Positions 54,140-62,974 of a DNA stretch of 64,000 bases are shown here, piece after piece. The DNA is from Treponema sp. (GTDB lineage Bacteria; Spirochaetota; Spirochaetia; Treponematales; Treponemataceae). A program made the translations under genes and the position numbers. The DNA lies in contig JAEDCT010000001.1 in assembly GCA_016294035.1 (NCBI GenBank), positions 1 through 64,000 on the forward strand, written 5' to 3'. A model generated the notes under the pieces. It saw only the letters and a program-made list of their open reading frames with translations. It was not told the DNA's origin and searched no databases. The number at the start of each line of letters is the position of its first letter. Position 1 is the first letter of the stretch.

Positions 54140-55675
54140 CTATCGTATTCTTACTATACAGCCAATGTTTTTTAAACTTCTTACAAAAGTTTCTGCTTCA
54201 GAATCTGTAAGATTATTTGCTAAGGTAACAGGTGAATCTTCAACTAATGACTTTGCATCAGCAAGACCAATGTGTAATAACCCCCTAACAACCTTGATTG
54301 TACCGATTTTATTATCATCACGATAACTTTCAAGAATTACAGATTTTCTAGATAATCTTTCAGCTTCAAGACGTTTCTCTTCTAGTCTTTTTGCTTCGAG
54401 GCGCTCCTTTTCCAGCCTTTCTTTTTCTAGTCTATCTCTTTTTTCTTCTTCACAATGAACTATCTCTTCAAATGTCAAAAGCGGATCACTCTGCATAATT
54501 CCATAGTACAGCTGGTTTTCCCTGCATACTTCCTTATCGAATTCGATTGTGTCTTCTCCCATGGCTTCGCTCACCATGCACTGCACCTTTACCTGCCATG
54601 TAAGCTCAACCCTGCTGGTGGCTTCACCAAGGTTCTGTACAAGTTCCGCAGCCTTGTTAAGCCATTCGTTGCTCTTGAATTCCTTATGGAGTGCCAGTCG
54701 GTACAGCACCTTGTGGCATTTTACGATGGAGCTTTCAGGCCAGATTCTTTCTGCTTCTAGGACCTTGCGTTCCGCAGTGGCAAGATCCTTTTCCTTTATG
54801 GCTATCCTGATTGCCGTAAGGTATGCTGGCATTTCGTCTGTCTTTATGGATGCGATTATCTCCTTTGCCTTTTCTGCGTCTGCTTCTGCAAGGACTGGAA
54901 GGTAGAGGTCGAGTATCTTCTCGTCGTTTCTATGGGCCTCATAGATTGGTTCGAGCAGCTTGCAGGCTTCCGAAACATTTCCATCCTCGTAAAAGAGTAC
55001 CTCTGCCTTTTCGTAGTTTAGCTTTTCAAAGGTGGTGAATTCCACCCTGCCGCGGGAATTTGCCTTTACCTCGTCCTGGATCTCCATGGCTCGGTAGTCG
55101 CTTATTCCGTAGCGTTCCTGAAGTTCATGGAGCTGCTTGAATTCTTCCGCGTCAATTCTGTTGTCGTCGGAAAGGGATTCAATTACCTTTGCCTTGTAGT
55201 TTTCCTCGTAGAGCCTTACCTTTTTTTCTACGCAGCCATTGCATACGCCATGTGCCTTGTCAAAGCAGTCGCCGCAGGTAAACTGGCCGCAGTCAGGACA
55301 GTCGTAGCCGTGTATCTTCTGCACGATGCTTCCGCAGATGTGGCACTTTGCTGTCTTCTTTGTCTCGTCCTCGTTCTTTATGATGGTTGCGTTTCCGCTG
55401 ACATTGTATGTTTCCTTGTGGCCGATGACGTCGCCTGCTATGACATTCTTATCACCCATGCTTATTCCACTGCCGGATGATGCACCAGCCCCTGCATTCC
55501 CGAGCCTTACGCCGCATTCGGAGCAGAACTTGGTTCCAACAGCATACTCCCTTCCGCACTGTGGACAGCAGACCTTTTCTTCCTCAAGCTTTACAGGAGT
55601 TCCATCTTCGTTCTCACAGTTCTCGCAGAAATTTCCGCTTTCATATTGTTTCTTGCACTTTGGACATGTTTTCAT
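54140..55675 (-). CDS. Zinc-ribbon/RING-like/TPR protein with ribosomal L7/L12-like C-terminal domain
   Basis: 511 residues. Zinc ribbons at C4/C7/C17/C20 and C37/C40/C51/C54; a glycine-rich GDKNVIAGDVIG segment (74-85); an eight-cysteine RING-like cluster C111-C148; a short helical TerB-like stretch (165-205); helical TPR-like repeats (215-375); a charged coiled coil (400-440); and residues about 444-511 matching the L7/L12 C-terminal domain (IGTIKVVRG, GLADAKSLVED, LKNIGCIVRI). Codons 1-375 are identical in DNA to the FGE-bearing paralogue at 60939-62951. No signal peptide. Function unknown; an adaptor with an exchangeable tail is the simplest reading. Confidence 0.75.
   Translation of the reverse strand: MKTCPKCKKQYESGNFCENCENEDGTPVKLEEEKVCCPQCGREYAVGTKFCSECGVRLGNAGAGASSGSGISMGDKNVIAGDVIGHKETYNVSGNATIIKNEDETKKTAKCHICGSIVQKIHGYDCPDCGQFTCGDCFDKAHGVCNGCVEKKVRLYEENYKAKVIESLSDDNRIDAEEFKQLHELQERYGISDYRAMEIQDEVKANSRGRVEFTTFEKLNYEKAEVLFYEDGNVSEACKLLEPIYEAHRNDEKILDLYLPVLAEADAEKAKEIIASIKTDEMPAYLTAIRIAIKEKDLATAERKVLEAERIWPESSIVKCHKVLYRLALHKEFKSNEWLNKAAELVQNLGEATSRVELTWQVKVQCMVSEAMGEDTIEFDKEVCRENQLYYGIMQSDPLLTFEEIVHCEEEKRDRLEKERLEKERLEAKRLEEKRLEAERLSRKSVILESYRDDNKIGTIKVVRGLLHIGLADAKSLVEDSPVTLANNLTDSEAETFVRSLKNIGCIVRIR
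54549..55675 (-). repeat. 1127-bp direct repeat, copy A
   Basis: Identical by eye to 61825-62951 (offset 7276). Identity begins at the start codon and stops near codon 376; about 100 further bases are roughly 90% alike, then the genes diverge. G+C looks higher than in neighbouring accessory genes. Confidence 0.9.
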
Positions 55676-55687
55676 TTTATATTCCTT

Positions 55688-55933
55688 TTATAATTTTATT
55701 TCTGTAACTATAAACTTCTTATCACTTCTATAACCTGTAACAGAAACCTGCTTACCGTCAAATTCCTTCAATTCATTATTTTCAAAGGGATTTGAATTTT
55801 TCATGAACAAAGGAACTACATCATCCTGGCTCACATACAAAAACGGTTTTCTGCACTCGCTCTTTGAACCGATGTTTACATCCTGAAATATTATTGTTCC
55901 ATTCATGGTTTCAAGACTTTTATTTTCATCCAT
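55688..55933 (-). CDS. Small hypothetical protein, OB-like
   Basis: 81 residues from the ATG at 55933 (GGGGG upstream). Alternating beta-type pattern and the ending GKQVSVTGYRSDKKFIVTEIKL recall small OB-fold domains. Too short for a confident family. Sits between the protease-like gene and the L7/L12-tailed protein, with 12-base gaps. Confidence 0.55.
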   Translation of the reverse strand: MDENKSLETMNGTIIFQDVNIGSKSECRKPFLYVSQDDVVPLFMKNSNPFENNELKEFDGKQVSVTGYRSDKKFIVTEIKL

Positions 55934-55946
55934 TCTCAAATCCCCC

Positions 55947-57518
55947 TTACTTTGAAGAAATCATGTTCTTTATATGACCAAAAACATCAAAGTAAACCTT
56001 TACAATATTCTTTTTAGAATCCCTGTAAAGCGCCTGATAAGTTTTTGAATTTGCATCAACAAATGTTTCAGGAATGATTCCATTCATATTTTCAAACATT
56101 TCATAGACACGCCTGTTAATTGCATCCTTAATTTTTGAATCAACTTCTGCAAGACTGTATCTGACAGCAAGCCTTACATCTGGCATTGCAATATGAATGC
56201 TTCTACCGCCGAAAATTGCTTTATGGACAAGTGACTTTCCTGCAACGATATTCTTATTTTTTCCCATGCAAGAACTAGGATCTCCATACAAGGCAAACTC
56301 ACAAAGTGTCTTTATTTCTGAATCATCCATCTGTCCGCGACAAAGCTGTTTTAATCCAGCAATATGTGCATCTCCTGCAGTTTCCCCCCTTGCTATCTGT
56401 TTAATGAATTCACCAACAACAACATCAGCACAACTTCCAGGAGGACATGGGGTTCCATATGCAATCCTACTTGAGCCAAGCAAAGCAACTGTCTTGCTGT
56501 TCAACGCAGCTACAACATTTGAAGAAGAAGCATTTCTATTTTTTTCATAGATTGCACCATAACAGGCCTCGACACCTATAAAATTTGGAGAAGATATATT
56601 CTGGATATTCAAAGGAGAGATGGCTTCCGGGTATTGAGCACCATCCTGACCATACCAGAATTCTGTTTCATTTGAACCATGAAGATTAAAAAGGAAAAGG
56701 TTTGAGTCCGATGGAATTCTTCCTTCAACATTATGTTTTGTAACATCAGGAGAAACATCAACTTTATTATTTGAAACAACTGAAAATTCATCATCAGATT
56801 CTTTTTGCCAAACCAGTGCACTAAGACCATAAGGCTTTATTGAAGAAAAATTTCCAATGTAATTTTTTGCATTAGCAAAATAAGTTGAAAACTGAGAAAA
56901 ACTCTCACCTTTCCATGTAGGAATTCTTCCGACTCGAAGGGATTTATCAAAATCATATTTCACACCATTCCATGGAGAAGTTTCATTTAGAACCGTATAA
57001 ACAAAATCAGAAGTAACATTCTCATCATTATCCGATGATAAATTTTCCCAGACCTTGAATTCAATTATGTCCTCATTGCCAAGGATAAAAAGATATTTAA
57101 ATGGGGAAACATTACAAACTGAAGATAGAATTTCTGTGACATTGCTTACATTACCACTTGAGCTAGCACCAGCTGCATTGTCTGAAAGATCAAGAAGAAA
57201 ATAAGATACACCACGATTCTTTGCAGAACTTACATAATCACTAAGCATTGCAAACAAATCATCCTTGGAACAAGAAAGCTGTGAACAAAGCTCTGATGAC
57301 CGTGTAAGAATTATTCCAATTTCACCTGTTGATTTCTTTGCGGAATTCACCCACAAAGATTTCCAGTTATCATCATAAAAAACATTCTTCCAGGCTGCAT
57401 CATCTGAAAAAGCCTTACTTTGATTTTCTTGTGTATTATCCATTGGCACTGGAGTTCCACAGTTTTCACAGAATTTCACACCAGCTTCAAGCTTCGTTCC
57501 GCATTCTTCACAAAACAT
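55947..57518 (-). CDS. Zinc-ribbon protein with C25/caspase-like peptidase domain
   Basis: 523 residues. N-terminal zinc ribbon C3/C6/C17/C20, a linker, then a domain (about 65-420) resembling gingipain (C25)/caspase-fold peptidases: LFILGNED, VGRIPTW, the His motif FNLHGS (H280) and the Cys motif GVEACYG (C319), followed by VALLGSSRIAYG and FALYGDPSS as in gingipains. H280/C319 is the predicted catalytic pair. No signal peptide, so it should be cytoplasmic, unlike secreted gingipains. AAGGA precedes the ATG. Its zinc ribbon resembles those of its neighbours, suggesting a shared partner. Confidence 0.75.
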   Translation of the reverse strand: MFCEECGTKLEAGVKFCENCGTPVPMDNTQENQSKAFSDDAAWKNVFYDDNWKSLWVNSAKKSTGEIGIILTRSSELCSQLSCSKDDLFAMLSDYVSSAKNRGVSYFLLDLSDNAAGASSSGNVSNVTEILSSVCNVSPFKYLFILGNEDIIEFKVWENLSSDNDENVTSDFVYTVLNETSPWNGVKYDFDKSLRVGRIPTWKGESFSQFSTYFANAKNYIGNFSSIKPYGLSALVWQKESDDEFSVVSNNKVDVSPDVTKHNVEGRIPSDSNLFLFNLHGSNETEFWYGQDGAQYPEAISPLNIQNISSPNFIGVEACYGAIYEKNRNASSSNVVAALNSKTVALLGSSRIAYGTPCPPGSCADVVVGEFIKQIARGETAGDAHIAGLKQLCRGQMDDSEIKTLCEFALYGDPSSCMGKNKNIVAGKSLVHKAIFGGRSIHIAMPDVRLAVRYSLAEVDSKIKDAINRRVYEMFENMNGIIPETFVDANSKTYQALYRDSKKNIVKVYFDVFGHIKNMISSK

Positions 57519-57584
57519 ATAATTTCCTTAAAATTTAAATCAGGGAAACTACATGGATGTGATTTCCCTGATCATCAAATTCAA

Positions 57585-59819
57585 TTACAAAGAACTTCCA
57601 CAGTTTTCACAGAAAATTGCACCAGGATCATGAGGTGTACCACAAGACGGGCATATATTTCCAGAAGCCTTTGCATTCTGTGCTGGAGCAACAGGTGAAA
57701 CACCAGGAACACTAGTACCCTGCTGGACTACAGTAGTAGGATTTTTCAATGCACCACTTACAGAACTTACGGCATTATTGACTCCGTTTGAATATCTATT
57801 CATTTCGGCATCCTTGGCAGCCATCATCTGCTGCTGGTTTGCAGCATTAGCATTCATTCCTGCAACAGCCATGTCACGCATCATCTGCATCTGTTCCTTC
57901 ATGAATGCCTGCATATCTGCGCTCTGCTTCATAGCCATCTCTGCGGTCCTGTCGTTTGCAGCAGCAGCTGCCTCTGCCTTGAATTTTTCTGCCATGGCAT
58001 TTGCCGCTTCAGGAGTAATATCAGGATTTGCTGCGACAATCTGCTCGGCCGTCATGTTCTGGAACATGCGACGCATTTCTTCTTCATGCTGGTTCTGAGC
58101 ATTCATTGATTCCATCTGACGCTGATGCTCTGCGTTTTCACGCTCCATGCGGATTGCCTGTGCCTGACGAAGCATATCAAGCTGATCCTGCATTTCAGCC
58201 TTATCTGCAAGACGTTCCTTTTCACGTCGTTCATCTTCGTACTGATCCTGCATTCTCTGACGCTCAATTTCATTTTCAAGGCGCTTGTTGCCAATTTCAA
58301 TTTCCCACTGCAACTGCTGGCGGTCAAGTTCCTTTTCATTGGCAAGTGTAGCAAGATTCAAAGCCTGTTCGTATGAAAGATCACGCAATGCTGCATTCTG
58401 CTGAGTCTGTGCCAGAAGATTATCAAGTTCTTCTTCACGAAGCAGTCCTGATTTTCTGAACTGCTGCATTGCCGCATCAACTTCATCTTCTGTCTTTGCT
58501 TCACGAATCATTCGCTGAGCTTCAAGCATCTGTGAGAACTTAAGGCGTTCATCTTCATTAAGTTCCCTGTCTTCGTCTATCTTATCAAGAGCGGCCTGGA
58601 ATTCTACCTGATTTCTTGATTCACGAAGCGCCTGCGCATTGTTTTCATCCTGCAGACGATTAAGGAAAGAATTTCTTTTTGTAAGTTCTGAAAGTTCAAG
58701 TTCGCTTACATAAAGTTCTTCCTGCATTTTCCTGATCTGTTCAAGCTGCTGATTGGATGCAGTAAGACTGATAACTTTTGTTGCTGTGATATAAGAGTAA
58801 ACCTGAGAAATCTTAGTCTGAATTTCTGCAAGAACTTTTTCCTGTGCCGAAGCAACATTATTTGGATCAACACCAGAAAGAGCAGAATTCAATACTGTCT
58901 GAACAAGTGGAGCAAGCTTCTGTGCAATAGATTCAAAGCCGATAAATTTTTTATCCAAGAGTTCATTAGCATAGAATTCATTGATGTTTGAAATCTTACA
59001 GAGAATATGGAGTCCAACTTCGCTTCTGATTCCGGCTGTTGCAACATCCTTTACATCAAAGACAAGTGGGAATTCAACAGAACGTACAAGTACAACAGAA
59101 ACATTCTGAACATTAGGTGGAAGCTGTGGAGTATTTCTGAAAAAATTCCTGACATTATTAAAGAAAGTTGAAATAATATTCTGTTTTTTTCCTTCCGAAT
59201 CTGCATCAGTTTTTACATCAGGGAATGACTTGAATTCATAACTGCCTGCTGCAAGTTCTGATATGATCTTTCCATTGACAAAGAAAAGTGCCCTCAAACC
59301 TTCCTGAACAACAAGTCCCTTCACACGACCATAAGAAGCGATTTCCTGAGAATCGATTTTTAATGCAAGATGACCTGGCAATACATTCCATTGAATGAAC
59401 GATGCCTGCTTTGCGATCTCTGCATCTGATTTGGAAGATGACTGAACAGCTTCAATTTTTGTTCCACATTTTCCACAGAATTTAGCTCCTGGCTTAAGCG
59501 GATTGCCACAGCTTGGACAGATAGTGCCTGAATTCTGGGATGATTGAACTTCCTGAAATTTGTACCCGCAGCCTCCGCAGAATTTTGCCTCATCTTTGAG
59601 TTCCCTTCCACAATTTGGACATGTTTTCATATTGTTTTCTCCTTTTGGTGCCGCTACTATGCGGTCAATTTGTGAATTTACGTTTGTATGAATCCTTATT
59701 CTTGAATGACAAAACCTGCAGCTGATGTAATGGTCACATCCAACGCCCAATGCAATCTGATAGGAATAGCCCTGGGAACAGCTTGGACAGGTAATCATCT
59801 GATATGTAATTTCTGGCAT
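57585..59819 (-). CDS. SPFH-domain coiled-coil protein with four zinc ribbons
   Basis: 744 residues. Zinc ribbons at C11/C14/C34/C37, C67/C70/C81/C84, C101/C104/C115/C118 and, at the very end, C723/C726/C737/C740. Between them: an SPFH/YdjI-like domain (about 135-340), a long Glu/Gln/Arg coiled coil (345-590) and a Met/Ala/Gln-rich region (590-690). Related proteins are called virion core protein-like or YdjI; B. subtilis ydjFGHI combines PspA, zinc-ribbon and SPFH proteins at the membrane. Two strong starts are in frame: 59819 (AAGGAG) and 59630 (AAGGAG, residue 64), the second skipping the first ribbon. Confidence 0.75.
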   Translation of the reverse strand: MPEITYQMITCPSCSQGYSYQIALGVGCDHYISCRFCHSRIRIHTNVNSQIDRIVAAPKGENNMKTCPNCGRELKDEAKFCGGCGYKFQEVQSSQNSGTICPSCGNPLKPGAKFCGKCGTKIEAVQSSSKSDAEIAKQASFIQWNVLPGHLALKIDSQEIASYGRVKGLVVQEGLRALFFVNGKIISELAAGSYEFKSFPDVKTDADSEGKKQNIISTFFNNVRNFFRNTPQLPPNVQNVSVVLVRSVEFPLVFDVKDVATAGIRSEVGLHILCKISNINEFYANELLDKKFIGFESIAQKLAPLVQTVLNSALSGVDPNNVASAQEKVLAEIQTKISQVYSYITATKVISLTASNQQLEQIRKMQEELYVSELELSELTKRNSFLNRLQDENNAQALRESRNQVEFQAALDKIDEDRELNEDERLKFSQMLEAQRMIREAKTEDEVDAAMQQFRKSGLLREEELDNLLAQTQQNAALRDLSYEQALNLATLANEKELDRQQLQWEIEIGNKRLENEIERQRMQDQYEDERREKERLADKAEMQDQLDMLRQAQAIRMERENAEHQRQMESMNAQNQHEEEMRRMFQNMTAEQIVAANPDITPEAANAMAEKFKAEAAAAANDRTAEMAMKQSADMQAFMKEQMQMMRDMAVAGMNANAANQQQMMAAKDAEMNRYSNGVNNAVSSVSGALKNPTTVVQQGTSVPGVSPVAPAQNAKASGNICPSCGTPHDPGAIFCENCGSSL

Positions 59820-59980
59820 ATATAACTCCTTGGAATTAACTTAGACTGATTTTTTGGAATGGGAATACCTAAAAATAATTTAAAATTACTTAACAAATTC
59901 TCTCCAAGAATTTGCTTTTCATTCGTACTCTCATCTTCCTTCTGCTTTTTTATTTTGTTAATTATGTCTAAGCCATTCAT
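59795..59980 (-). CDS. Small hypothetical protein
   Basis: 61 residues, basic, MNGLDIINKIKKQKED at the start, with GGAG eight bases before the ATG. Its end overlaps the start of the SPFH gene by 25 bases, which suggests translational coupling. No family recognised; could be a leader peptide. Confidence 0.45.
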   Translation of the reverse strand: MNGLDIINKIKKQKEDESTNEKQILGENLLSNFKLFLGIPIPKNQSKLIPRSYICQKLHIR

Positions 59981-60029
59981 GATTTTTCTCCGTGAATTAT
60001 TTTTTGATTATTTTTATTTGATATAAACT

Positions 60030-60923
60030 TTAGTAAACTGAATTTAAAATTCTTCTGTATAATTCTTTATATGGTTTATTTGAATTAATTTTATATTTCT
60101 TTACATCCACTTCATTAATTTTTAATGAAGCATCTCGAATTCTTACAGAATCACTATCTTCATCTAAACAATAAAAGAAAATTCTATTATTTAATTTTTC
60201 AGATATACGAAGTTCCTTTCTTCGTTTTAACAAATACCACAAATCAGTTTCCGCAAAATTGAATCCAAAACCAACTATATCTATTTGTACATTATCCATA
60301 AAAAAATAATCTACCCAGGAAATTGGTTTTAATATATTTGATACTCTATCTTCTATTTTTTCTATTGGAACATTATCAGTTTCTTTTAATTTGTATTTTC
60401 CATTCAAATAAGACACAATTTTACTAGTTTGCTCCACATAATGATTTTGCCCCATCATTACAGAAGAATTCTTTTCAATGCATCCATGTATATACCAAAG
60501 TGTTTTTCTATTGCTTGAATTATTGATTTTTTTTCTAAATAAATTATATTTCGTTTCATTCTTTACAGAATCACTAAGCCATGCATCTTTACCTAAAGAA
60601 TATTCAAACTCCCTGGAAAAATTTGTCGTTAAAATTGTATTGTATTTGTTTACAAAATCTTCAGCAAATTCCGGTATAGGTATTTTCTCAACTTCATTAA
60701 AAAAATCATTTTTCTTATCTGCAAATAAATCAAACAGAAAAGGATATGCAATGCTAGAAATTATTTTTCCATCTTTCAAGAAAACAGAATGTTTATCTTC
60801 ATCAATCAATTTTTTTAAACTATTTTCCCACGAGACATCACTATTTTCTAAATTATTTAATCCATTTCCAATTAATAAAATCTGTTCCATGATGCAATTC
60901 TTCTGTCTCTTAAATCTTTCCAC
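60030..60923 (-). CDS. SIR2-like (possible NAD-binding/NADase) protein
   Basis: 297 residues from a GTG with AGGGA upstream; an ATG at 60890 giving MEQILLIGNG is equally likely. Rossmann-type opening ILLIGNGLNN, TTNFSREFE, YIHGCIE and the C-terminal VGFGFNFAETD match the SIR2-like/AbiH pattern (GxGxS-, TxNxD-, HG- and GxSxxD-equivalents), although several canonical residues differ. SIR2-like domains in bacterial defence proteins degrade NAD. It lies between the FGE-tailed and SPFH genes. Confidence 0.65.
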   Translation of the reverse strand: MERFKRQKNCIMEQILLIGNGLNNLENSDVSWENSLKKLIDEDKHSVFLKDGKIISSIAYPFLFDLFADKKNDFFNEVEKIPIPEFAEDFVNKYNTILTTNFSREFEYSLGKDAWLSDSVKNETKYNLFRKKINNSSNRKTLWYIHGCIEKNSSVMMGQNHYVEQTSKIVSYLNGKYKLKETDNVPIEKIEDRVSNILKPISWVDYFFMDNVQIDIVGFGFNFAETDLWYLLKRRKELRISEKLNNRIFFYCLDEDSDSVRIRDASLKINEVDVKKYKINSNKPYKELYRRILNSVY

Positions 60924-60938
60924 TCGCTTTCCCTGCTG

Positions 60939-62951
60939 CTAGTCAGCGGAACGAACGATACGGAAGCCAATGCCCCATTCCTGAATGTCAGCGCGGGCGC
61001 TCTCCAAGTGGGAAATCTTGTTGTCATCGAAGCTAACGAAAGGACTATTCCCACGAAAATAATGTAGTTCGCTGTAGTCCGGATAAATATCCCAGCACCA
61101 CTCAGAAACATTTCCAGACATGTCATAAATTCCAAGCTCATTGGCTTTCTTCTGTCCAACATTATAATAAGGATGATAACAGGCAACTTCATCCAGATTA
61201 TCACTTCCGGCATATTTATATCCGCGGGTTTTGTTTCCACCACGGGCAGCAAATTCCCATTCGTCACAGGTTGGAAGACGGAAACCATTAACATTTTTAT
61301 TCCACTCGACAGTAGCATCTACTATCTGATAAGTGTTGCCATAATTTATGTTTGACATTACATAAGCACATTCAAGTCCCGCATTCTGACTCAACCTATT
61401 ACAGAATTCAATAGCATCATACCATGTAATACGTGCTACAGGCACTTTAGTTCCAGTATGCTTACTTGGATTATGTTCCATGATCTTACACCATTCTTCC
61501 TGGGTTACAGGGTATTTTCCGATATAAAATGATTTAATATTTGCAGTGTGTATCGGATTATCATCATCTTCATCATCACTTCCAAGCTTCATAGTTCCAC
61601 CTTCAACTTCTACCATTTCTACAAGACCGAGGTATTCTGATTCCATTCTTTTTCTTTTTTCCTCAGCAAGTCTTTCAGCCTCAATACATTCTCTTTCTAG
61701 TCTTTCTTTTTCCAGTCTTTCTTTTTCCAGCTGAGCAATCTCTTCAGATGTCAAAAGCGGATTACTCTGCATAATTCCATAGTACAGCTGGTTTTCCTTG
61801 CACACTTCCTTGTCGAATTCTATCGTGTCTTCTCCCATGGCTTCGCTCACCATGCACTGCACCTTTACCTGCCATGTAAGCTCAACCCTGCTGGTGGCTT
61901 CACCAAGGTTCTGTACAAGTTCCGCAGCCTTGTTAAGCCATTCGTTGCTCTTGAATTCCTTATGGAGTGCCAGTCGGTACAGCACCTTGTGGCATTTTAC
62001 GATGGAGCTTTCAGGCCAGATTCTTTCTGCTTCTAGGACCTTGCGTTCCGCAGTGGCAAGATCCTTTTCCTTTATGGCTATCCTGATTGCCGTAAGGTAT
62101 GCTGGCATTTCGTCTGTCTTTATGGATGCGATTATCTCCTTTGCCTTTTCTGCGTCTGCTTCTGCAAGGACTGGAAGGTAGAGGTCGAGTATCTTCTCGT
62201 CGTTTCTATGGGCCTCATAGATTGGTTCGAGCAGCTTGCAGGCTTCCGAAACATTTCCATCCTCGTAAAAGAGTACCTCTGCCTTTTCGTAGTTTAGCTT
62301 TTCAAAGGTGGTGAATTCCACCCTGCCGCGGGAATTTGCCTTTACCTCGTCCTGGATCTCCATGGCTCGGTAGTCGCTTATTCCGTAGCGTTCCTGAAGT
62401 TCATGGAGCTGCTTGAATTCTTCCGCGTCAATTCTGTTGTCGTCGGAAAGGGATTCAATTACCTTTGCCTTGTAGTTTTCCTCGTAGAGCCTTACCTTTT
62501 TTTCTACGCAGCCATTGCATACGCCATGTGCCTTGTCAAAGCAGTCGCCGCAGGTAAACTGGCCGCAGTCAGGACAGTCGTAGCCGTGTATCTTCTGCAC
62601 GATGCTTCCGCAGATGTGGCACTTTGCTGTCTTCTTTGTCTCGTCCTCGTTCTTTATGATGGTTGCGTTTCCGCTGACATTGTATGTTTCCTTGTGGCCG
62701 ATGACGTCGCCTGCTATGACATTCTTATCACCCATGCTTATTCCACTGCCGGATGATGCACCAGCCCCTGCATTCCCGAGCCTTACGCCGCATTCGGAGC
62801 AGAACTTGGTTCCAACAGCATACTCCCTTCCGCACTGTGGACAGCAGACCTTTTCTTCCTCAAGCTTTACAGGAGTTCCATCTTCGTTCTCACAGTTCTC
62901 GCAGAAATTTCCGCTTTCATATTGTTTCTTGCACTTTGGACATGTTTTCAT
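60939..62951 (-). CDS. Zinc-ribbon/RING-like/TPR protein with formylglycine-generating-enzyme-like domain
   Basis: 670 residues. Codons 1-375 equal those of the 54140-55675 gene (two zinc ribbons, glycine-rich segment, eight-Cys cluster, TPR-like helices). After a coiled coil (400-440) the C-terminal half (about 440-670) is an FGE-sulfatase/SUMF1 domain: GGTMKLGS, IGKYPVTQEEW, RLPTCDEWEFAARGG, GIYDMSGNVSEWCWD and the ending GFRIV. The copper-binding cysteine pair of true FGE is not evident, so it may be a binding or scaffold version, as in many bacterial conflict systems and diversity-generating targets. Confidence 0.8.
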   Translation of the reverse strand: MKTCPKCKKQYESGNFCENCENEDGTPVKLEEEKVCCPQCGREYAVGTKFCSECGVRLGNAGAGASSGSGISMGDKNVIAGDVIGHKETYNVSGNATIIKNEDETKKTAKCHICGSIVQKIHGYDCPDCGQFTCGDCFDKAHGVCNGCVEKKVRLYEENYKAKVIESLSDDNRIDAEEFKQLHELQERYGISDYRAMEIQDEVKANSRGRVEFTTFEKLNYEKAEVLFYEDGNVSEACKLLEPIYEAHRNDEKILDLYLPVLAEADAEKAKEIIASIKTDEMPAYLTAIRIAIKEKDLATAERKVLEAERIWPESSIVKCHKVLYRLALHKEFKSNEWLNKAAELVQNLGEATSRVELTWQVKVQCMVSEAMGEDTIEFDKEVCKENQLYYGIMQSNPLLTSEEIAQLEKERLEKERLERECIEAERLAEEKRKRMESEYLGLVEMVEVEGGTMKLGSDDEDDDNPIHTANIKSFYIGKYPVTQEEWCKIMEHNPSKHTGTKVPVARITWYDAIEFCNRLSQNAGLECAYVMSNINYGNTYQIVDATVEWNKNVNGFRLPTCDEWEFAARGGNKTRGYKYAGSDNLDEVACYHPYYNVGQKKANELGIYDMSGNVSEWCWDIYPDYSELHYFRGNSPFVSFDDNKISHLESARADIQEWGIGFRIVRSAD
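61825..62951 (-). repeat. 1127-bp direct repeat, copy B
   Basis: Second copy of the segment at 54549-55675, same orientation. The two copies bracket the 83-codon, C25-like, SPFH, 61-codon and SIR2-like genes. Confidence 0.9.
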
Positions 62952-62974
62952 TTTTATGGCTCCTGTTGATATGT

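Noticed and set aside
54140..54360. Ribosomal protein L7/L12 gene (rplL)
   Set aside because: Only the C-terminal domain is present, fused to a 440-residue zinc-finger/TPR protein, with no rplJ or rpoB nearby.
57585..59819. Prophage or viral core protein
   Set aside because: The virion-core name is a database label for this SPFH/zinc-ribbon family; no capsid, terminase, portal, tail or integrase gene is in the window.
60939..61640. Active formylglycine-generating enzyme for sulfatase maturation
   Set aside because: No sulfatase is nearby, the paired active-site cysteines are not evident, and the domain is a tail on a zinc-finger adaptor.
54549..62951. Insertion sequence or transposon generating the repeat
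   Set aside because: No transposase, no terminal inverted repeats; the repeat boundaries fall at a start codon and within a coding region, better explained by duplication and gene conversion.
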